A model generated the notes under the pieces. The model was not told the origin of the DNA and made no database searches. It saw only the letters and a list, made by a program, of their open reading frames with translations. Below are positions 15,449 to 24,036 of a stretch of 64,000 nucleotides of DNA, in pieces (position 1 is the stretch's first letter; each line of letters begins with the position of its first letter). The DNA is taken from assembly GCF_023161665.1 (NCBI RefSeq), contig NZ_JALNTW010000001.1, positions 228,961 to 292,960 of the forward strand, read 5' to 3'. The position numbers were made by a program, and so were the translations under genes. This DNA comes from Shewanella sp. 1CM18E (GTDB taxonomy: Bacteria > Pseudomonadota > Gammaproteobacteria > Enterobacterales > Shewanellaceae).

Positions 15449-17379
15449 TGACAGCTTACTTCATTCAAGCTTTTATCTATTTGTGCGCTGCGGTTATTGC
15501 AGTGCCCATTGCCAAACGCTTAGGCCTAGGCTCAGTGCTGGGCTACCTGATTGCCGGTGTGGTCATTGGGCCAATTATTGGACTTGTCGGCACCGAAACC
15601 AACACCTTGCAGCATTTTGCCGAGTTTGGTGTGGTGATGATGCTGTTTCTGGTGGGTCTTGAACTCGAGCCTAGAATGCTGTGGGACATGCGCAATAAGT
15701 TAATCGGCTTAGGTGGCTTACAAGTCGGTTTATCCACCTTAGTGGTGATGGGAATCGCCATGGCCTTTGGCTACGGCTGGACCATAGCACTCACTGTGGG
15801 CATGATATTTTCACTCTCTTCTACCGCCATTGTGCTGCAAACCTTTAATGAGAAGAGCCTAACTAAAACCGAAGGCGGTAAGAACGCCTTTTCAGTATTG
15901 CTATTTCAAGATATCGCCGTGATCCCCATGTTGGCATTTATTCCTCTGCTCGCTTTGCCTGAGCTTGTGGAAAAAGCCCAATCTGTTGCTCAAAGTGCTG
16001 CAGAGCACCATGAAGAGATCTCATTAGTTGCGGGTTTACCCGGATGGGCTTACGCCATTGTAGTATTGCTAGCCATTGCCAGTGTGGTGGTGGGTGGTCA
16101 TTTCTTAAGTCGGCCGTTATTTCGTTATGTTGCCAGCTCTGGGCTACGTGAAATCTTCACCGCCACAGCGCTAATGCTGGTGATTGGTATTGCGGCGTTG
16201 ATGAGTTTAGTCGGCTTATCGCCAGCGTTAGGCACCTTCCTTGCGGGCGTGGTTTTGGCTAACAGTGAATTTAGGCATGAGCTAGAGTCCAATATCGAAC
16301 CTTTTAAAGGGCTATTGCTAGGGCTATTTTTTATCACCGTAGGTGCGGGGATTAACTTTGAAGTATTGTTTGCCAATATTGCCCCCGTATTAGCCATGAC
16401 CTTTGCGGTAATGCTCATTAAGGCCGTTGTACTATTAGTGCTAGCCTTTATCTTTAAGATCCGCGGCAGCGACCGCTGGCTGTTTGCCCTGAGTTTGGCG
16501 CAAGCTGGTGAGTTTGGCTTTGTATTACTCAGTTACACGGTACAAAACCATGTTATTCCAACAGAGCTAGCGCAGCTGCTATCTCTGGTGGTGGCACTAT
16601 CGATGTTCCTTACACCTGGGTTATTTATCCTGTTTGATAAAGTCATTTTACCGCGCTATGAAAAAACCGAAAACACTCGCGAACCTGATGATATTGATGA
16701 AAAAGGCACGGTAATTATTGCTGGTGTTGGCCGCTTCGGTCAGATTGTTAACCGCCTGCTGGTGACCAATGGCGTAAAAACTGTGGTACTGGATCACGAG
16801 GTACAACAGGTTGAGAACTTAAGAAAAATTAATACCAAGAGTTATTATGGTGATGCCACACAGCCAGATCTTCTGCATACAGCCGGTATTGATAAGGCCA
16901 AAATGCTGGTGATTGCCATCGACGATCCTGAGCGCGCTGTGGGGTTAGTTGAATATATAAAGCACACTCATCCCCATGTGATTGTAATGGCGCGTGCGTT
17001 TGACCGTCGTCATCTATACCGCCTACGTAATGCAGGGGCTGACTTTATGGTCAGTGAAACTTTCCACTCTGCGCTAAATCTAGGTAAACATGCGTTAATT
17101 AGGCTTGGGGTACACCCATTTAAGGCCGAACAACAGCGAGCAACCTTTTATGAAACAGAGGTGACCCATAAAGACACCTTGTATGAAGCGTGGAAACAGG
17201 TCACAGAGGACGATAAGTACTTAGTCCACTATCGCGATATGTTTATTCAATTAGAAGAAACGCTTAGTGCAGCGATGAAAAATGAGCGCTATCGTAGCTT
17301 TTCTAAATTGGAGCGTGGCTGGACACCACCACCGAAAAATTACACCACTGAGTTCTCGCAATCTGAGAGTGATAGTTAA
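15448..17379 (+). CDS. kefB: Glutathione-regulated potassium-efflux antiporter, KefB/KefC type
   Basis: A 643-residue CPA2 antiporter. Residues 1-390 hold about 12-13 membrane segments with HFAEFGVVMMLFLVGLELEPRMLW, QDIAVIPML and LGTFLAGVVLANSEFRHELESNIEPFKGLLLGLFFITVG, typical of Kef proteins. Residues about 425-545 form an RCK/TrkA-N nucleotide-binding domain starting GTVIIAGVGRFGQIVNRLL. It exports potassium in exchange for protons when electrophile-glutathione adducts bind, acidifying the cytoplasm for protection. E. coli KefB and KefC are about 601-620 residues. It is coupled to kefG; gshA, which makes the glutathione, is also in this window. Confidence 0.92.
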   Translation: MTAYFIQAFIYLCAAVIAVPIAKRLGLGSVLGYLIAGVVIGPIIGLVGTETNTLQHFAEFGVVMMLFLVGLELEPRMLWDMRNKLIGLGGLQVGLSTLVVMGIAMAFGYGWTIALTVGMIFSLSSTAIVLQTFNEKSLTKTEGGKNAFSVLLFQDIAVIPMLAFIPLLALPELVEKAQSVAQSAAEHHEEISLVAGLPGWAYAIVVLLAIASVVVGGHFLSRPLFRYVASSGLREIFTATALMLVIGIAALMSLVGLSPALGTFLAGVVLANSEFRHELESNIEPFKGLLLGLFFITVGAGINFEVLFANIAPVLAMTFAVMLIKAVVLLVLAFIFKIRGSDRWLFALSLAQAGEFGFVLLSYTVQNHVIPTELAQLLSLVVALSMFLTPGLFILFDKVILPRYEKTENTREPDDIDEKGTVIIAGVGRFGQIVNRLLVTNGVKTVVLDHEVQQVENLRKINTKSYYGDATQPDLLHTAGIDKAKMLVIAIDDPERAVGLVEYIKHTHPHVIVMARAFDRRHLYRLRNAGADFMVSETFHSALNLGKHALIRLGVHPFKAEQQRATFYETEVTHKDTLYEAWKQVTEDDKYLVHYRDMFIQLEETLSAAMKNERYRSFSKLERGWTPPPKNYTTEFSQSESDS

Positions 17380-17385
17380 ACATAA

Positions 17386-17419
17386 AAAAGCCCCGCTAAC
17401 CTGAGTTAACGGGGCTTTT
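17386..17419. terminator. Terminator downstream of kefB
   Basis: AAAAGCCCCGCTAAC (17386-17400) pairs with GTTAACGGGGCTTTT (17405-17419) with one mismatch, around CTGA. It lies a few bases after the kefB stop and can also serve the convergent hibernation factor gene. Confidence 0.88.
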
Positions 17420-17462
17420 AACTGTCAGCCTTTAAACCATGTTTTAAAGGCTTACTGAATCT

Positions 17463-17819
17463 CTATACCAAGTTCATCTCTTGAACTTTTTCATGGGCAA
17501 TTTCTGGTGTCGTCACAACTGGCTTAGAATGCAAATCAGCCTTCAGTTGTCCTTTACGATGCTTTAGTGCCGCATCGAGTTTTTTAGCTGCGCTGGTAAT
17601 CGCTGGGTACATAACAGGATCATTACCAGAAGCGGAAATACTGCTTCCCTCATAATTCGTTCTAATTTCAACCTGGAATTCGCCATGCTCTTTAGCAATG
17701 ATAATATCTAGGGCGATCAGGGTTGGAAAATGACTCTCTATCTTCGAAAACTTCTCTTGGACATGCTGTCTTACTACGTCAGTTACATCAACGTGGTGAC
17801 CAGAAAGATTTATTTTCAT
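17463..17819 (-). CDS. hpf: Ribosome hibernation promoting factor (HPF/YfiA family)
   Basis: A 118-residue protein of the short HPF/RaiA type that binds the 30S decoding centre and inactivates ribosomes in stationary phase. The N-terminus MKINLSGHHVDVTDVVRQHVQEKFSKIESHF and the DPVMYPAITSAAKKLDAALKHRKGQLK segment match the beta-alpha-beta-beta-beta-alpha fold. It resembles HPF (95 residues) with a short C-terminal extension, so HPF versus YfiA is not certain. AAGGAAAA precedes the ATG at 17819. Confidence 0.92.
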   Translation of the reverse strand: MKINLSGHHVDVTDVVRQHVQEKFSKIESHFPTLIALDIIIAKEHGEFQVEIRTNYEGSSISASGNDPVMYPAITSAAKKLDAALKHRKGQLKADLHSKPVVTTPEIAHEKVQEMNLV

Positions 17820-18401
17820 AGGTTTTCCTTTTTACAATGATTTCACCTAATACACTTGGGTCTTTTGCTTTAAATTACAAGCTTTTATTAAAAATAATTT
17901 ATGCTGCAATTGTTAAATATTGTTAAATTTTATCGCTGCAGCCCAGTGTTTATCGGTAAAAACAATTTTTGTTATATTGATAATTTTAATCAAACCGTCA
18001 TATTGGTGTGGTTAAAACATAAGCTAAAATGACCTTCCTTACGAACTTTGAAAATTAGCAAACAGCAATCTAAGCTTCAATTAGTCCTCTACTAATTTAG
18101 ACAAAATTCGCCGCTTTAGCTTGATTTTCATCACGCTTTACTCAAATAAATTTAAATTTATTTATATACAAAGTTCACATCAAACACTTAGATGCCAAAA
18201 ATACAACAAACTATCAAGATACCGACTATGACCACAGGTCAATAAGTGTTCACCTCAGTATTCTATTTCGGCTATTGCATCTGAGACATAACTCTCAAGT
18301 CTGGCACATTTACACTTAAACGCGAATGAAAAGAGTTATCATTTAATAAATTTAATGTAGAATGCCGGCAATATTTTTTAGTTAACAATATAAGCCTTTA
18401 G
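17820..18401. other. Intergenic region with divergent promoters
   Basis: AT-rich DNA of about 580 bases between the hibernation factor gene and the DUF3649 operon. The only site I can support is the Fur-like box at 18327-18341. No coding frame, tRNA or strong hairpin was recognised. Confidence 0.5.
18327..18341. promoter_or_regulatory. Fur-like box upstream of the DUF3649/PepSY/DUF3325 operon
   Basis: TGAAAAG-A-GTTATCA matches the 7-1-7 Fur pattern TGATAAT-N-ATTATCA at 11 of 14 positions. It stands about 60 bases before the first gene of an operon type usually linked to siderophore uptake, which supports iron repression. Confidence 0.6.
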
Positions 18402-18713
18402 GTGTGCCACTCAGTGCAAACAATAAAAACCAAGTTAATGCAACGGATTGATTCAAACAGCTTCAATGTTGGCTTGCGTGCTTTTTCAGCGATTTTTGTC
18501 GGTTACCTTTTAGCAGCCACAGCAACTGGATTGCTTGCTTTAGCCCTGCCGCTGCCACCAGCCGAAAGTACGTTAACCGCCACTATGTTGTCTTTTGCTG
18601 TTTATGCCTGTGCAGGTATTTGGGCATTTAGCGTATCAAATCAATGGCGAGCGTTAATCGACCCACTTTGTCTTAGCGGAGTTTTTTATCTGCTTATTCT
18701 AGCGATAGGTTAA
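18402..18713 (+). CDS. DUF3649-family small membrane protein
   Basis: Up to 103 residues with three hydrophobic segments (about 27-50, 58-78 and 85-102), as in DUF3649. This family is found beside PepSY-type iron-regulated proteins and DUF3325 in gammaproteobacteria. The frame opens with GTG at 18402; other starts are GTG at 18414 and ATG at 18438 (MQRIDSNSF), and no strong ribosome binding site decides between them. Three bases separate it from the PepSY gene. Function unknown, presumably helping siderophore-iron use at the inner membrane. Confidence 0.7.
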   Translation: MCHSVQTIKTKLMQRIDSNSFNVGLRAFSAIFVGYLLAATATGLLALALPLPPAESTLTATMLSFAVYACAGIWAFSVSNQWRALIDPLCLSGVFYLLILAIG

Positions 18714-18716
18714 ACA

Positions 18717-20357
18717 ATGAAAGATTCATTTTTCCGAAGTATGACTTGGCTGCACACTTGGGTTGGACTACTCGTTTGTTGGGTGTTACTACTGGTATTT
18801 TTTGCAGGTACATTAAGTTACTACCGCTATGAAATGACGTTATGGAGTAAACCAGAGTTACACAAAAACGTCTTCCAACAATATGACAGCACCAAGGTCG
18901 CTAGCGAACTTGATAAAGCACAGCGTTATTTAGCTGAACATGCTGCAGATGCTCGTGACTGGCGAGTGTACTTTCCTACCGATCGTAAGCCTTATGTTAG
19001 CTACGCTTGGCAAACTCAACCAGAAGAGGGCCAGCGCCGCGGTAAGTTTGTTGAACATATTGCGCCGCTTACCGGTGATCAGCTAATCACAGATGTTAGA
19101 GAGTCGAAAGGTGGTCACTTTTTCTATCGCTTACATTTCGACTTACATTACCTACCCGCTAAAATCGCCCGTTGGATTGTGGGCTTTTGTACCATGTTTA
19201 TGTTGATAGCCCTTATTAGCGGTATCGTCATCCATAAACGTATTTTTAAAGACTTCTTTAGCTTTAGACGCGGTAAAGGCAGTCGCTCTTGGTTAGATGC
19301 CCATAACGTCAGCTCGGTGCTTGCCCTACCTTACCATTTGATGATCACCTACACAGGTCTTGTCACTTTAATGATGATGTACATGCCTTGGGGCGTCATG
19401 ACGGCATTTGATGGCGATGCTAAATCTTTTCGACAACAGCTAAGCCCTAGTCGCGTGCAAGTCAAACCTGTGGGCGTTGACGCCGAGTTGGTTTCACTTA
19501 ATACACTGTTGCCACAAGTGAAGCAGATCTGGACTGATGAACCGATTAAGCAAGTAGTTATCAATAATCCTGGCGATCAAAATAGTAAGATTAACTTCTA
19601 CCGAGATACTCAAGAAGCAGTAACCGATAGACGCACTGCTATTAGCTTCAATGGCGTAACAGGTGAATTAACTAGCCGTGGCATTGACCCTGATTCTGGC
19701 GCACAAAATACTTATGATGTGCTCATTGCGCTGCATACTGGCCGTTTTGCAGAACATTGGTTACGTGCTCTATTCTTTATCAGTGGCATTTTAGGTTGCG
19801 CGATGATCACCACAGGTACCTTGCTTTGGGCGGTTAAAATTCGCCAGAAGCAGCAAAAGCAGATTAAACAAGGTGCTAAAGCGAGCTTTGGGTTGCGTTT
19901 GGTTGAAGGCTTAAACCTAACCTTTATTACTGGTCTACCACTGGCAACGGCTGCATTTTTCTATGCCAATAGGCTATTACCCACTGATATTGCTAATCGT
20001 GCTCAATGGGAAGTTAACTGCTTCTTCATTGCCCTTGCAGCAGTAGGTGTTTTAGCCTGCTTTAATCGCAGTAAAGCTGCTTGGCGCTTTGCCTTAGCAC
20101 TTGGCGGCGCGAGTCTTTGCGCGATCCCAGTGCTGAATGCGCTAACTTCTAACAGCAATTTAATTGATAATATTAATTTACAGCAATGGCCGTTAGTAGG
20201 GTTTGACCTGATGTGCGTATTCATGGGCGCTGCACTATTTTTTGCACGTACGAAACTCATCAACAAAACTGCTGTCAGACCAAAGAAGGCTGCAGCCGTT
20301 CGCAGCCCAAAAGAGGGATTTAACCATGCCTCAACCGCGACTAAAGAGGGAGCATAA
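18717..20357 (+). CDS. PepSY-domain iron-regulated membrane protein (PiuB-like)
   Basis: A 546-residue inner-membrane protein. The N-terminal helix MTWLHTWVGLLVCWVLLLVFFAGTLSYYRYE is the PepSY-associated TM signature. Further helices lie at about residues 145-170 and 200-225, a large periplasmic loop at about 225-340, another helix near 345-370 (HTGRFAEHWLRALFFISGILGCAMITTGTLLW), and three C-terminal segments. Related proteins are thought to reduce ferric siderophores after uptake. AGG precedes the ATG by a few bases. It is the middle gene of the Fur-type operon. No TonB receptor gene is adjacent in this window. Confidence 0.88.
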   Translation: MKDSFFRSMTWLHTWVGLLVCWVLLLVFFAGTLSYYRYEMTLWSKPELHKNVFQQYDSTKVASELDKAQRYLAEHAADARDWRVYFPTDRKPYVSYAWQTQPEEGQRRGKFVEHIAPLTGDQLITDVRESKGGHFFYRLHFDLHYLPAKIARWIVGFCTMFMLIALISGIVIHKRIFKDFFSFRRGKGSRSWLDAHNVSSVLALPYHLMITYTGLVTLMMMYMPWGVMTAFDGDAKSFRQQLSPSRVQVKPVGVDAELVSLNTLLPQVKQIWTDEPIKQVVINNPGDQNSKINFYRDTQEAVTDRRTAISFNGVTGELTSRGIDPDSGAQNTYDVLIALHTGRFAEHWLRALFFISGILGCAMITTGTLLWAVKIRQKQQKQIKQGAKASFGLRLVEGLNLTFITGLPLATAAFFYANRLLPTDIANRAQWEVNCFFIALAAVGVLACFNRSKAAWRFALALGGASLCAIPVLNALTSNSNLIDNINLQQWPLVGFDLMCVFMGAALFFARTKLINKTAVRPKKAAAVRSPKEGFNHASTATKEGA

Positions 20358-20360
20358 GCC

Positions 20361-20702
20361 GTGATTTTAAGTCTTTTAGGATTTAGCTATCTCGCATTTG
20401 GATTATTAGCTCTGGCTATGTTTTCGCACTATCGTGATACGTTTGCCAAAGCGCCTAACCCGCAACAAGCAAAAGCGCTCTATGTTGCTGGTTGGATTGG
20501 TATTGCTGGCACATTCTGGGGTTGTATAGCCACTCAAGGTGCCGCTTATGGCAGCATTTTGTTTTTCGGTCTGCTGTCATTTGCAGGCTTACTGGTCATT
20601 TTAGTACTCAGTTATCGCGCCAAGTTTTTACCTTACTCAATGGCAATCAGCACATTGTTAAGCTCAGTATTAGTGGTGATGAACCAGTACCAGTTCGTTT
20701 AA
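20361..20702 (+). CDS. DUF3325-family small membrane protein
   Basis: A 113-residue protein with four hydrophobic segments (about 5-22, 40-58, 63-85 and 88-108), matching DUF3325, the usual third member of this iron-linked operon. It starts with GTG at 20361, preceded by AGAGGGAG, three bases after the PepSY stop. A strong terminator follows. Its molecular function is not known. Confidence 0.75.
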   Translation: MILSLLGFSYLAFGLLALAMFSHYRDTFAKAPNPQQAKALYVAGWIGIAGTFWGCIATQGAAYGSILFFGLLSFAGLLVILVLSYRAKFLPYSMAISTLLSSVLVVMNQYQFV

Positions 20703-20727
20703 CGCTTATGAAAATAACAGTATAAAG

Positions 20728-20763
20728 AAAAAGCCTTTTGCATTTTTGCAAAAGGCTTTTTTA
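20728..20763 (+). terminator. Terminator of the DUF3649-PepSY-DUF3325 operon
   Basis: AAAAAGCCTTTTGCA (20728-20742) and TGCAAAAGGCTTTTT (20747-20761) pair perfectly around TTTT, and a T run follows. Confidence 0.92.
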
Positions 20764-20892
20764 TTGCGCTGAAACTCAACTTTTTAATTAAATTTCAATA
20801 CTTTTACTCCGTTCAGCTTAAGTACAGTTTTAGCGCATTAAAAAGCGTTAGCATAATATATTGATATTTTTACTAACTAAATCAGAGGCGCT

Positions 20893-21426
20893 ATGCTTGT
20901 ATCTCATGCTAATTCACCGCTTAACAGCAATCCCCCTGCACCCAGCGCTAACGTTTTACCTCGGTCACAAGCTGACGTTAATCAAGCCAGCCAAACAGCT
21001 AATAACGCCGCGAATACAAAAGGCCATCAACACCAAGACACGGTAACCATAAGTGCAACAGCTCTTACTCTTTCGGCTAAAAGTCCCTCTGCTGCAGACA
21101 TTAGCAGTACAGAGAATAAAAATAGTGCAATGGCGAGCACTGAAAACGCTCCTATCGCCAAGCCTGAATTACCCAACGATGGCGATAAAGCATCTGCTTA
21201 TGTTGAATACAGAAAAGCTAAAGTCCAATATCAAATCTATGCCGACATGGCGAATGTTGCCACAGGCAACAGTAACAACATTTCTCCAGTAACTGCGCAT
21301 TACCTCAGTAATAATGATCAAGCTCGAGCGGCAACCGTCGATATAAAAGCGCAGCAACAACAAGTCGCCACCATGCAGACCTATGCGGCAACCACCAGCG
21401 CGATAAATAACAAAGACTCACTTTAA
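20893..21426 (+). CDS. Hypothetical protein, Ser/Ala/Asn-rich, possibly surface or motility related
   Basis: A 177-residue soluble protein without signal peptide or membrane helix. Residues 1-95 are low-complexity and probably disordered. The segment DTVTISATALTLSA (about 49-62) resembles the VxIS-x-A-x-L pattern of several small flagellar or motility-associated proteins. Residues about 100-160 look helical (YVEYRKAKVQYQIYADMANVA). GAGG precedes the ATG by about six bases. I do not recognise the family; a role in motility is only a guess from the short motif. Confidence 0.6.
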   Translation: MLVSHANSPLNSNPPAPSANVLPRSQADVNQASQTANNAANTKGHQHQDTVTISATALTLSAKSPSAADISSTENKNSAMASTENAPIAKPELPNDGDKASAYVEYRKAKVQYQIYADMANVATGNSNNISPVTAHYLSNNDQARAATVDIKAQQQQVATMQTYAATTSAINNKDSL

Positions 21427-21555
21427 GCTGCGCACCTCAAACAGGCAGCCAATAATATAAGTGAATCTTTTATAGGGCGTGCTTTATATCCTATTAATCT
21501 TGATTCACTAATGACGCTTATTTGATTAATATCAACTCTCTATAATAAGTTAGAG

Positions 21556-21603
21556 AGTAGCCTGACTTGATGAAAGTTAGGCTACTACACAGATTTTGTG
21601 TAG
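21556..21603 (+). promoter_or_regulatory. Two overlapping hairpins in the osmC leader
   Basis: AGTAGCCT/AGGCTACT plus GACTT/AAGTT form a 13-pair stem at 21556-21586 (one G-T pair). CTACACA (21585-21591) pairs with TGTGTAG (21597-21603) around GATTT. The two stems share bases 21585-21586, so they partly exclude each other. The second ends 26 bases before the OsmC start. No T run follows either, so they look like leader structure rather than a plain terminator. Confidence 0.5.
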
Positions 21604-21629
21604 CTTTATCAACCATAAGAGTCCGCATT

Positions 21630-22076
21630 ATGAGTTTTAATATCGACCTCAGTTGGTCCCCGTCAAACGAGCCATTAACAGAGCCGCAAAATTTCAGTCG
21701 TGATCATAAAATCAGCTTTGGTAGTGGTCAGCAGATTCAAGGCTCATCAGCACCTGAGTACAGTGGCTCAAGTGACAAAGTCAATCCAGAAGAGAGTTTA
21801 CTTGCCGCGCTTGCCAGCTGCCATATGCTGACTTTTCTGACGATTGCCCACCTTAAGCGCTTACCTATATTAAGTTACCAAGATAAGGCTTATGCCGAGC
21901 TAGGGAAAAATTCCGCAGGCAAAATTTACCTAAGTAAAATCGTCCTTAAACCAGTTGTCGAGTTTGCAACAGAAGTCAGTGAAGACGTGATAACTAAAAT
22001 GCATGATAAGGCGCACTGCAACTGTTTTATTGCTAACAGCCTTAGCAGCGAAACAGCTTTTGAAGTCAAATACTAG
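21630..22076 (+). CDS. OsmC family peroxiredoxin-like protein
   Basis: A 148-residue OsmC/Ohr-fold protein. The two conserved cysteines of thiol-dependent hydroperoxide reductases appear in ALASCHMLTFL (about residue 64) and HCNCFI (around 131-133), with the second region carrying an extra cysteine. The typical opening is SWSPSNEP and the middle is NPEESLLAALASCHML. I chose the ATG at 21630 with AAGAG upstream; an earlier in-frame ATG at 21567 lies within the leader hairpin. It probably reduces organic hydroperoxides. Monocistronic, with its own terminator. Confidence 0.88.
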   Translation: MSFNIDLSWSPSNEPLTEPQNFSRDHKISFGSGQQIQGSSAPEYSGSSDKVNPEESLLAALASCHMLTFLTIAHLKRLPILSYQDKAYAELGKNSAGKIYLSKIVLKPVVEFATEVSEDVITKMHDKAHCNCFIANSLSSETAFEVKY

Positions 22077-22106
22077 GTCTTTATTGATTACCGTTTATAA
22101 AGCAAA

Positions 22107-22137
22107 AAAGCGAGGTGATTAACAATCACCTCGCTTT
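22107..22137. terminator. Terminator after the osmC-like gene
   Basis: AAAGCGAGGTGATT (22107-22120) pairs perfectly with AATCACCTCGCTTT (22124-22137) around AAC. It lies between two convergent genes and can serve both. Confidence 0.85.
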
Positions 22138-22194
22138 AAATCTAGCGGAAATCACCTGAGCGCTTTATAAAAACTCAGACTGACATAAACTAAC

Positions 22195-22782
22195 TTAGTC
22201 AGCATCATTTTCGATAAAGTCATCTGTAAAGTCAGTTTCCCAATACTTATAGCCCTGCACTGTTGCTTGCGCCGCCGCGCCCATTAAGTTCACTTGGTAA
22301 GTTTTTACACCGGCAACGTCAACCGACTGATTTGCAGATGCTTGCTCACCACTGCCCTCATATTCAGCACTCGCCTCTGCTTGCGCTTGGCCTTCGTAAC
22401 CCGACTCTTTAAAACGCGTTAATGCTGAACGCTCAGTGAATGCTTGTACAAACGCCACTTGCTTCCAACCAATACCTGCACCAACGCCGCCAGTAGCAAA
22501 GCGATAATAAGAGCGTTTACTGCCCTCATGTAATACACATACTCCACCGCCAGTTGAAAGTGCAAACAGATAACTATTGCTACCGGTACACACAACATAT
22601 CCCACTGAGTTAGCTACTGCTGATTTAGCTCCTGGATGCTCACTGTAGATCTCTTGTAAAGCGGTTTGGGTTTCTTCTCTAGCGTGCATCTTTTTCGCTT
22701 CAGGGGTATCACCTGTAGCACAGCCCGTAAGTAAGATAGGCAAGGCTACTGCAGCAAACTTAAAAGTATTGAGTTGGAACAT
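22195..22782 (-). CDS. SYLF/YSC84-like lipoprotein
   Basis: A 195-residue predicted lipoprotein: hydrophobic N-terminus with lipobox LLTGC (about residues 16-20). The core AKSAVANSVGYVVCTGSNSYLFALSTGGGVCVLHE with following FATGGVGAGIGWKQVAFVQAF resembles the lipid-binding SYLF (YSC84) domain. I chose the ATG at 22782, which has AAGGATG seven bases upstream and puts the signal peptide at the N-terminus; the longer frame adds a second, unsupported hydrophobic stretch. The exact function is unknown. It probably acts at the periplasmic face of the envelope. Confidence 0.72.
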   Translation of the reverse strand: MFQLNTFKFAAVALPILLTGCATGDTPEAKKMHAREETQTALQEIYSEHPGAKSAVANSVGYVVCTGSNSYLFALSTGGGVCVLHEGSKRSYYRFATGGVGAGIGWKQVAFVQAFTERSALTRFKESGYEGQAQAEASAEYEGSGEQASANQSVDVAGVKTYQVNLMGAAAQATVQGYKYWETDFTDDFIENDAD

Positions 22783-22980
22783 GGGTTCATCCTTATAAAT
22801 GGATAGTAAACAGCAAGTACATTTGTTAATTGATTTTGGCCACTTAACGTATAGCACAATAATCAAGCTATTGATTAGGTTATATATCACCTCAAAGCTT
22901 AACGATTGCTTGATACCCGTTTAATCACTATCACTTTTGCTCAAATGTGCTTGTAACATCACTTAAGCGAGTGATGAGTG

Positions 22981-24036
22981 CTAAAGGCTGTTGCGCTTTT
23001 TAAGAAACTTCCAATCACGAGACTCTAAAAAGAAAGAGGCGAAAATCATATAAACGCCAACCATAAACAGTTGTAAGATCCGCAGGTAAAAATTCACTGC
23101 CACGTCTTTATCAGTCGAAGATGCCGTTGAGCCAACCACAACCAGTAATGCTGATAAGATACCAGCATAAAGCGGCGCTTTTTCTGGATTGGCATATATC
23201 TTTTGCCCAAACAACAAGGCAGCTAGCATCGACATCCCTATGTAAAAAGTCAGTTCGGGTACTATGGTAAGCATGTTGTAAAACACAATAGCCAAGGCGC
23301 CGCCAATACCATTGGTGATTAATAAAAACAGACTGACCTTAATGCTTTTTGCCCCTGCTGCTTGCAACGACAAAATGGCAATAAAAATCATGGTCAGTAG
23401 TGCGCCAGAGATCTCCAAAAAGTAAAAGAAACAAATCACAGGAAAGGCAATAATCAACGCCCTAAACGCTTCATGAGTGCGTTCATCGTGACTTTGTGCC
23501 GCACTGGCTAATTGCTCTCTGTTGGGCGAGAGATCGGGCAATAGCGCGTGCAATAATGCAAAAATAGTTACCGCAACCACACCCGAAAAGCTCAGACCAA
23601 CCCCCACTAAAATAGCGGCTCCCGGTTGCAGCAAGCTCATGTAAGGCAAAAGTAATGTCGCCACAATGAATATAGTGGCAAAGAAGTTCCAGCGTGGATC
23701 GCTAAATAGGTAATAACCCCATAGCATCATCATGGCCAATAGTGGTAATAACACCATAGGGTATTGCGTTGGCCCAAAGCTAACCAGCCAAGCTAACCCT
23801 ATGGTAAATATCATTGAAATAAGCAACTCGTAAACGGTTTGCACTGTAGGCTCTTGCCTATCAACCAAAAACTTAGCCACAAATACCGGCACGATAAAGG
23901 CTAGTGGCCACGCAAAAATCGCAGAAACCGCCACAGCTAAACCTATGCCTAAGGTGAAGCGTAACACCCGCCGCGTGTAAATGGCCTCCTCTGACGCCAC
24001 AGCCGTGTTTAGCAAAGCGTTGTCACTATCTGACAT
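22981..24036 (-). CDS. DUF2955-family membrane protein (FUSC/AaeB-like)
   Basis: A 351-residue protein with about ten membrane segments in two groups split by a cytoplasmic stretch near residues 165-190 (LSPNREQLASAAQSHDERTHEAFR). This repeated half-channel layout and its pairing with an EmrA/AaeA-like adaptor match the DUF2955 relatives of aromatic acid exporter AaeB. Its start overlaps the end of the HlyD-type gene by 11 bases and lacks a strong ribosome binding site, so it is probably translated by coupling. The substrate is unknown. Confidence 0.8.
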   Translation of the reverse strand: MSDSDNALLNTAVASEEAIYTRRVLRFTLGIGLAVAVSAIFAWPLAFIVPVFVAKFLVDRQEPTVQTVYELLISMIFTIGLAWLVSFGPTQYPMVLLPLLAMMMLWGYYLFSDPRWNFFATIFIVATLLLPYMSLLQPGAAILVGVGLSFSGVVAVTIFALLHALLPDLSPNREQLASAAQSHDERTHEAFRALIIAFPVICFFYFLEISGALLTMIFIAILSLQAAGAKSIKVSLFLLITNGIGGALAIVFYNMLTIVPELTFYIGMSMLAALLFGQKIYANPEKAPLYAGILSALLVVVGSTASSTDKDVAVNFYLRILQLFMVGVYMIFASFFLESRDWKFLKKRNSL

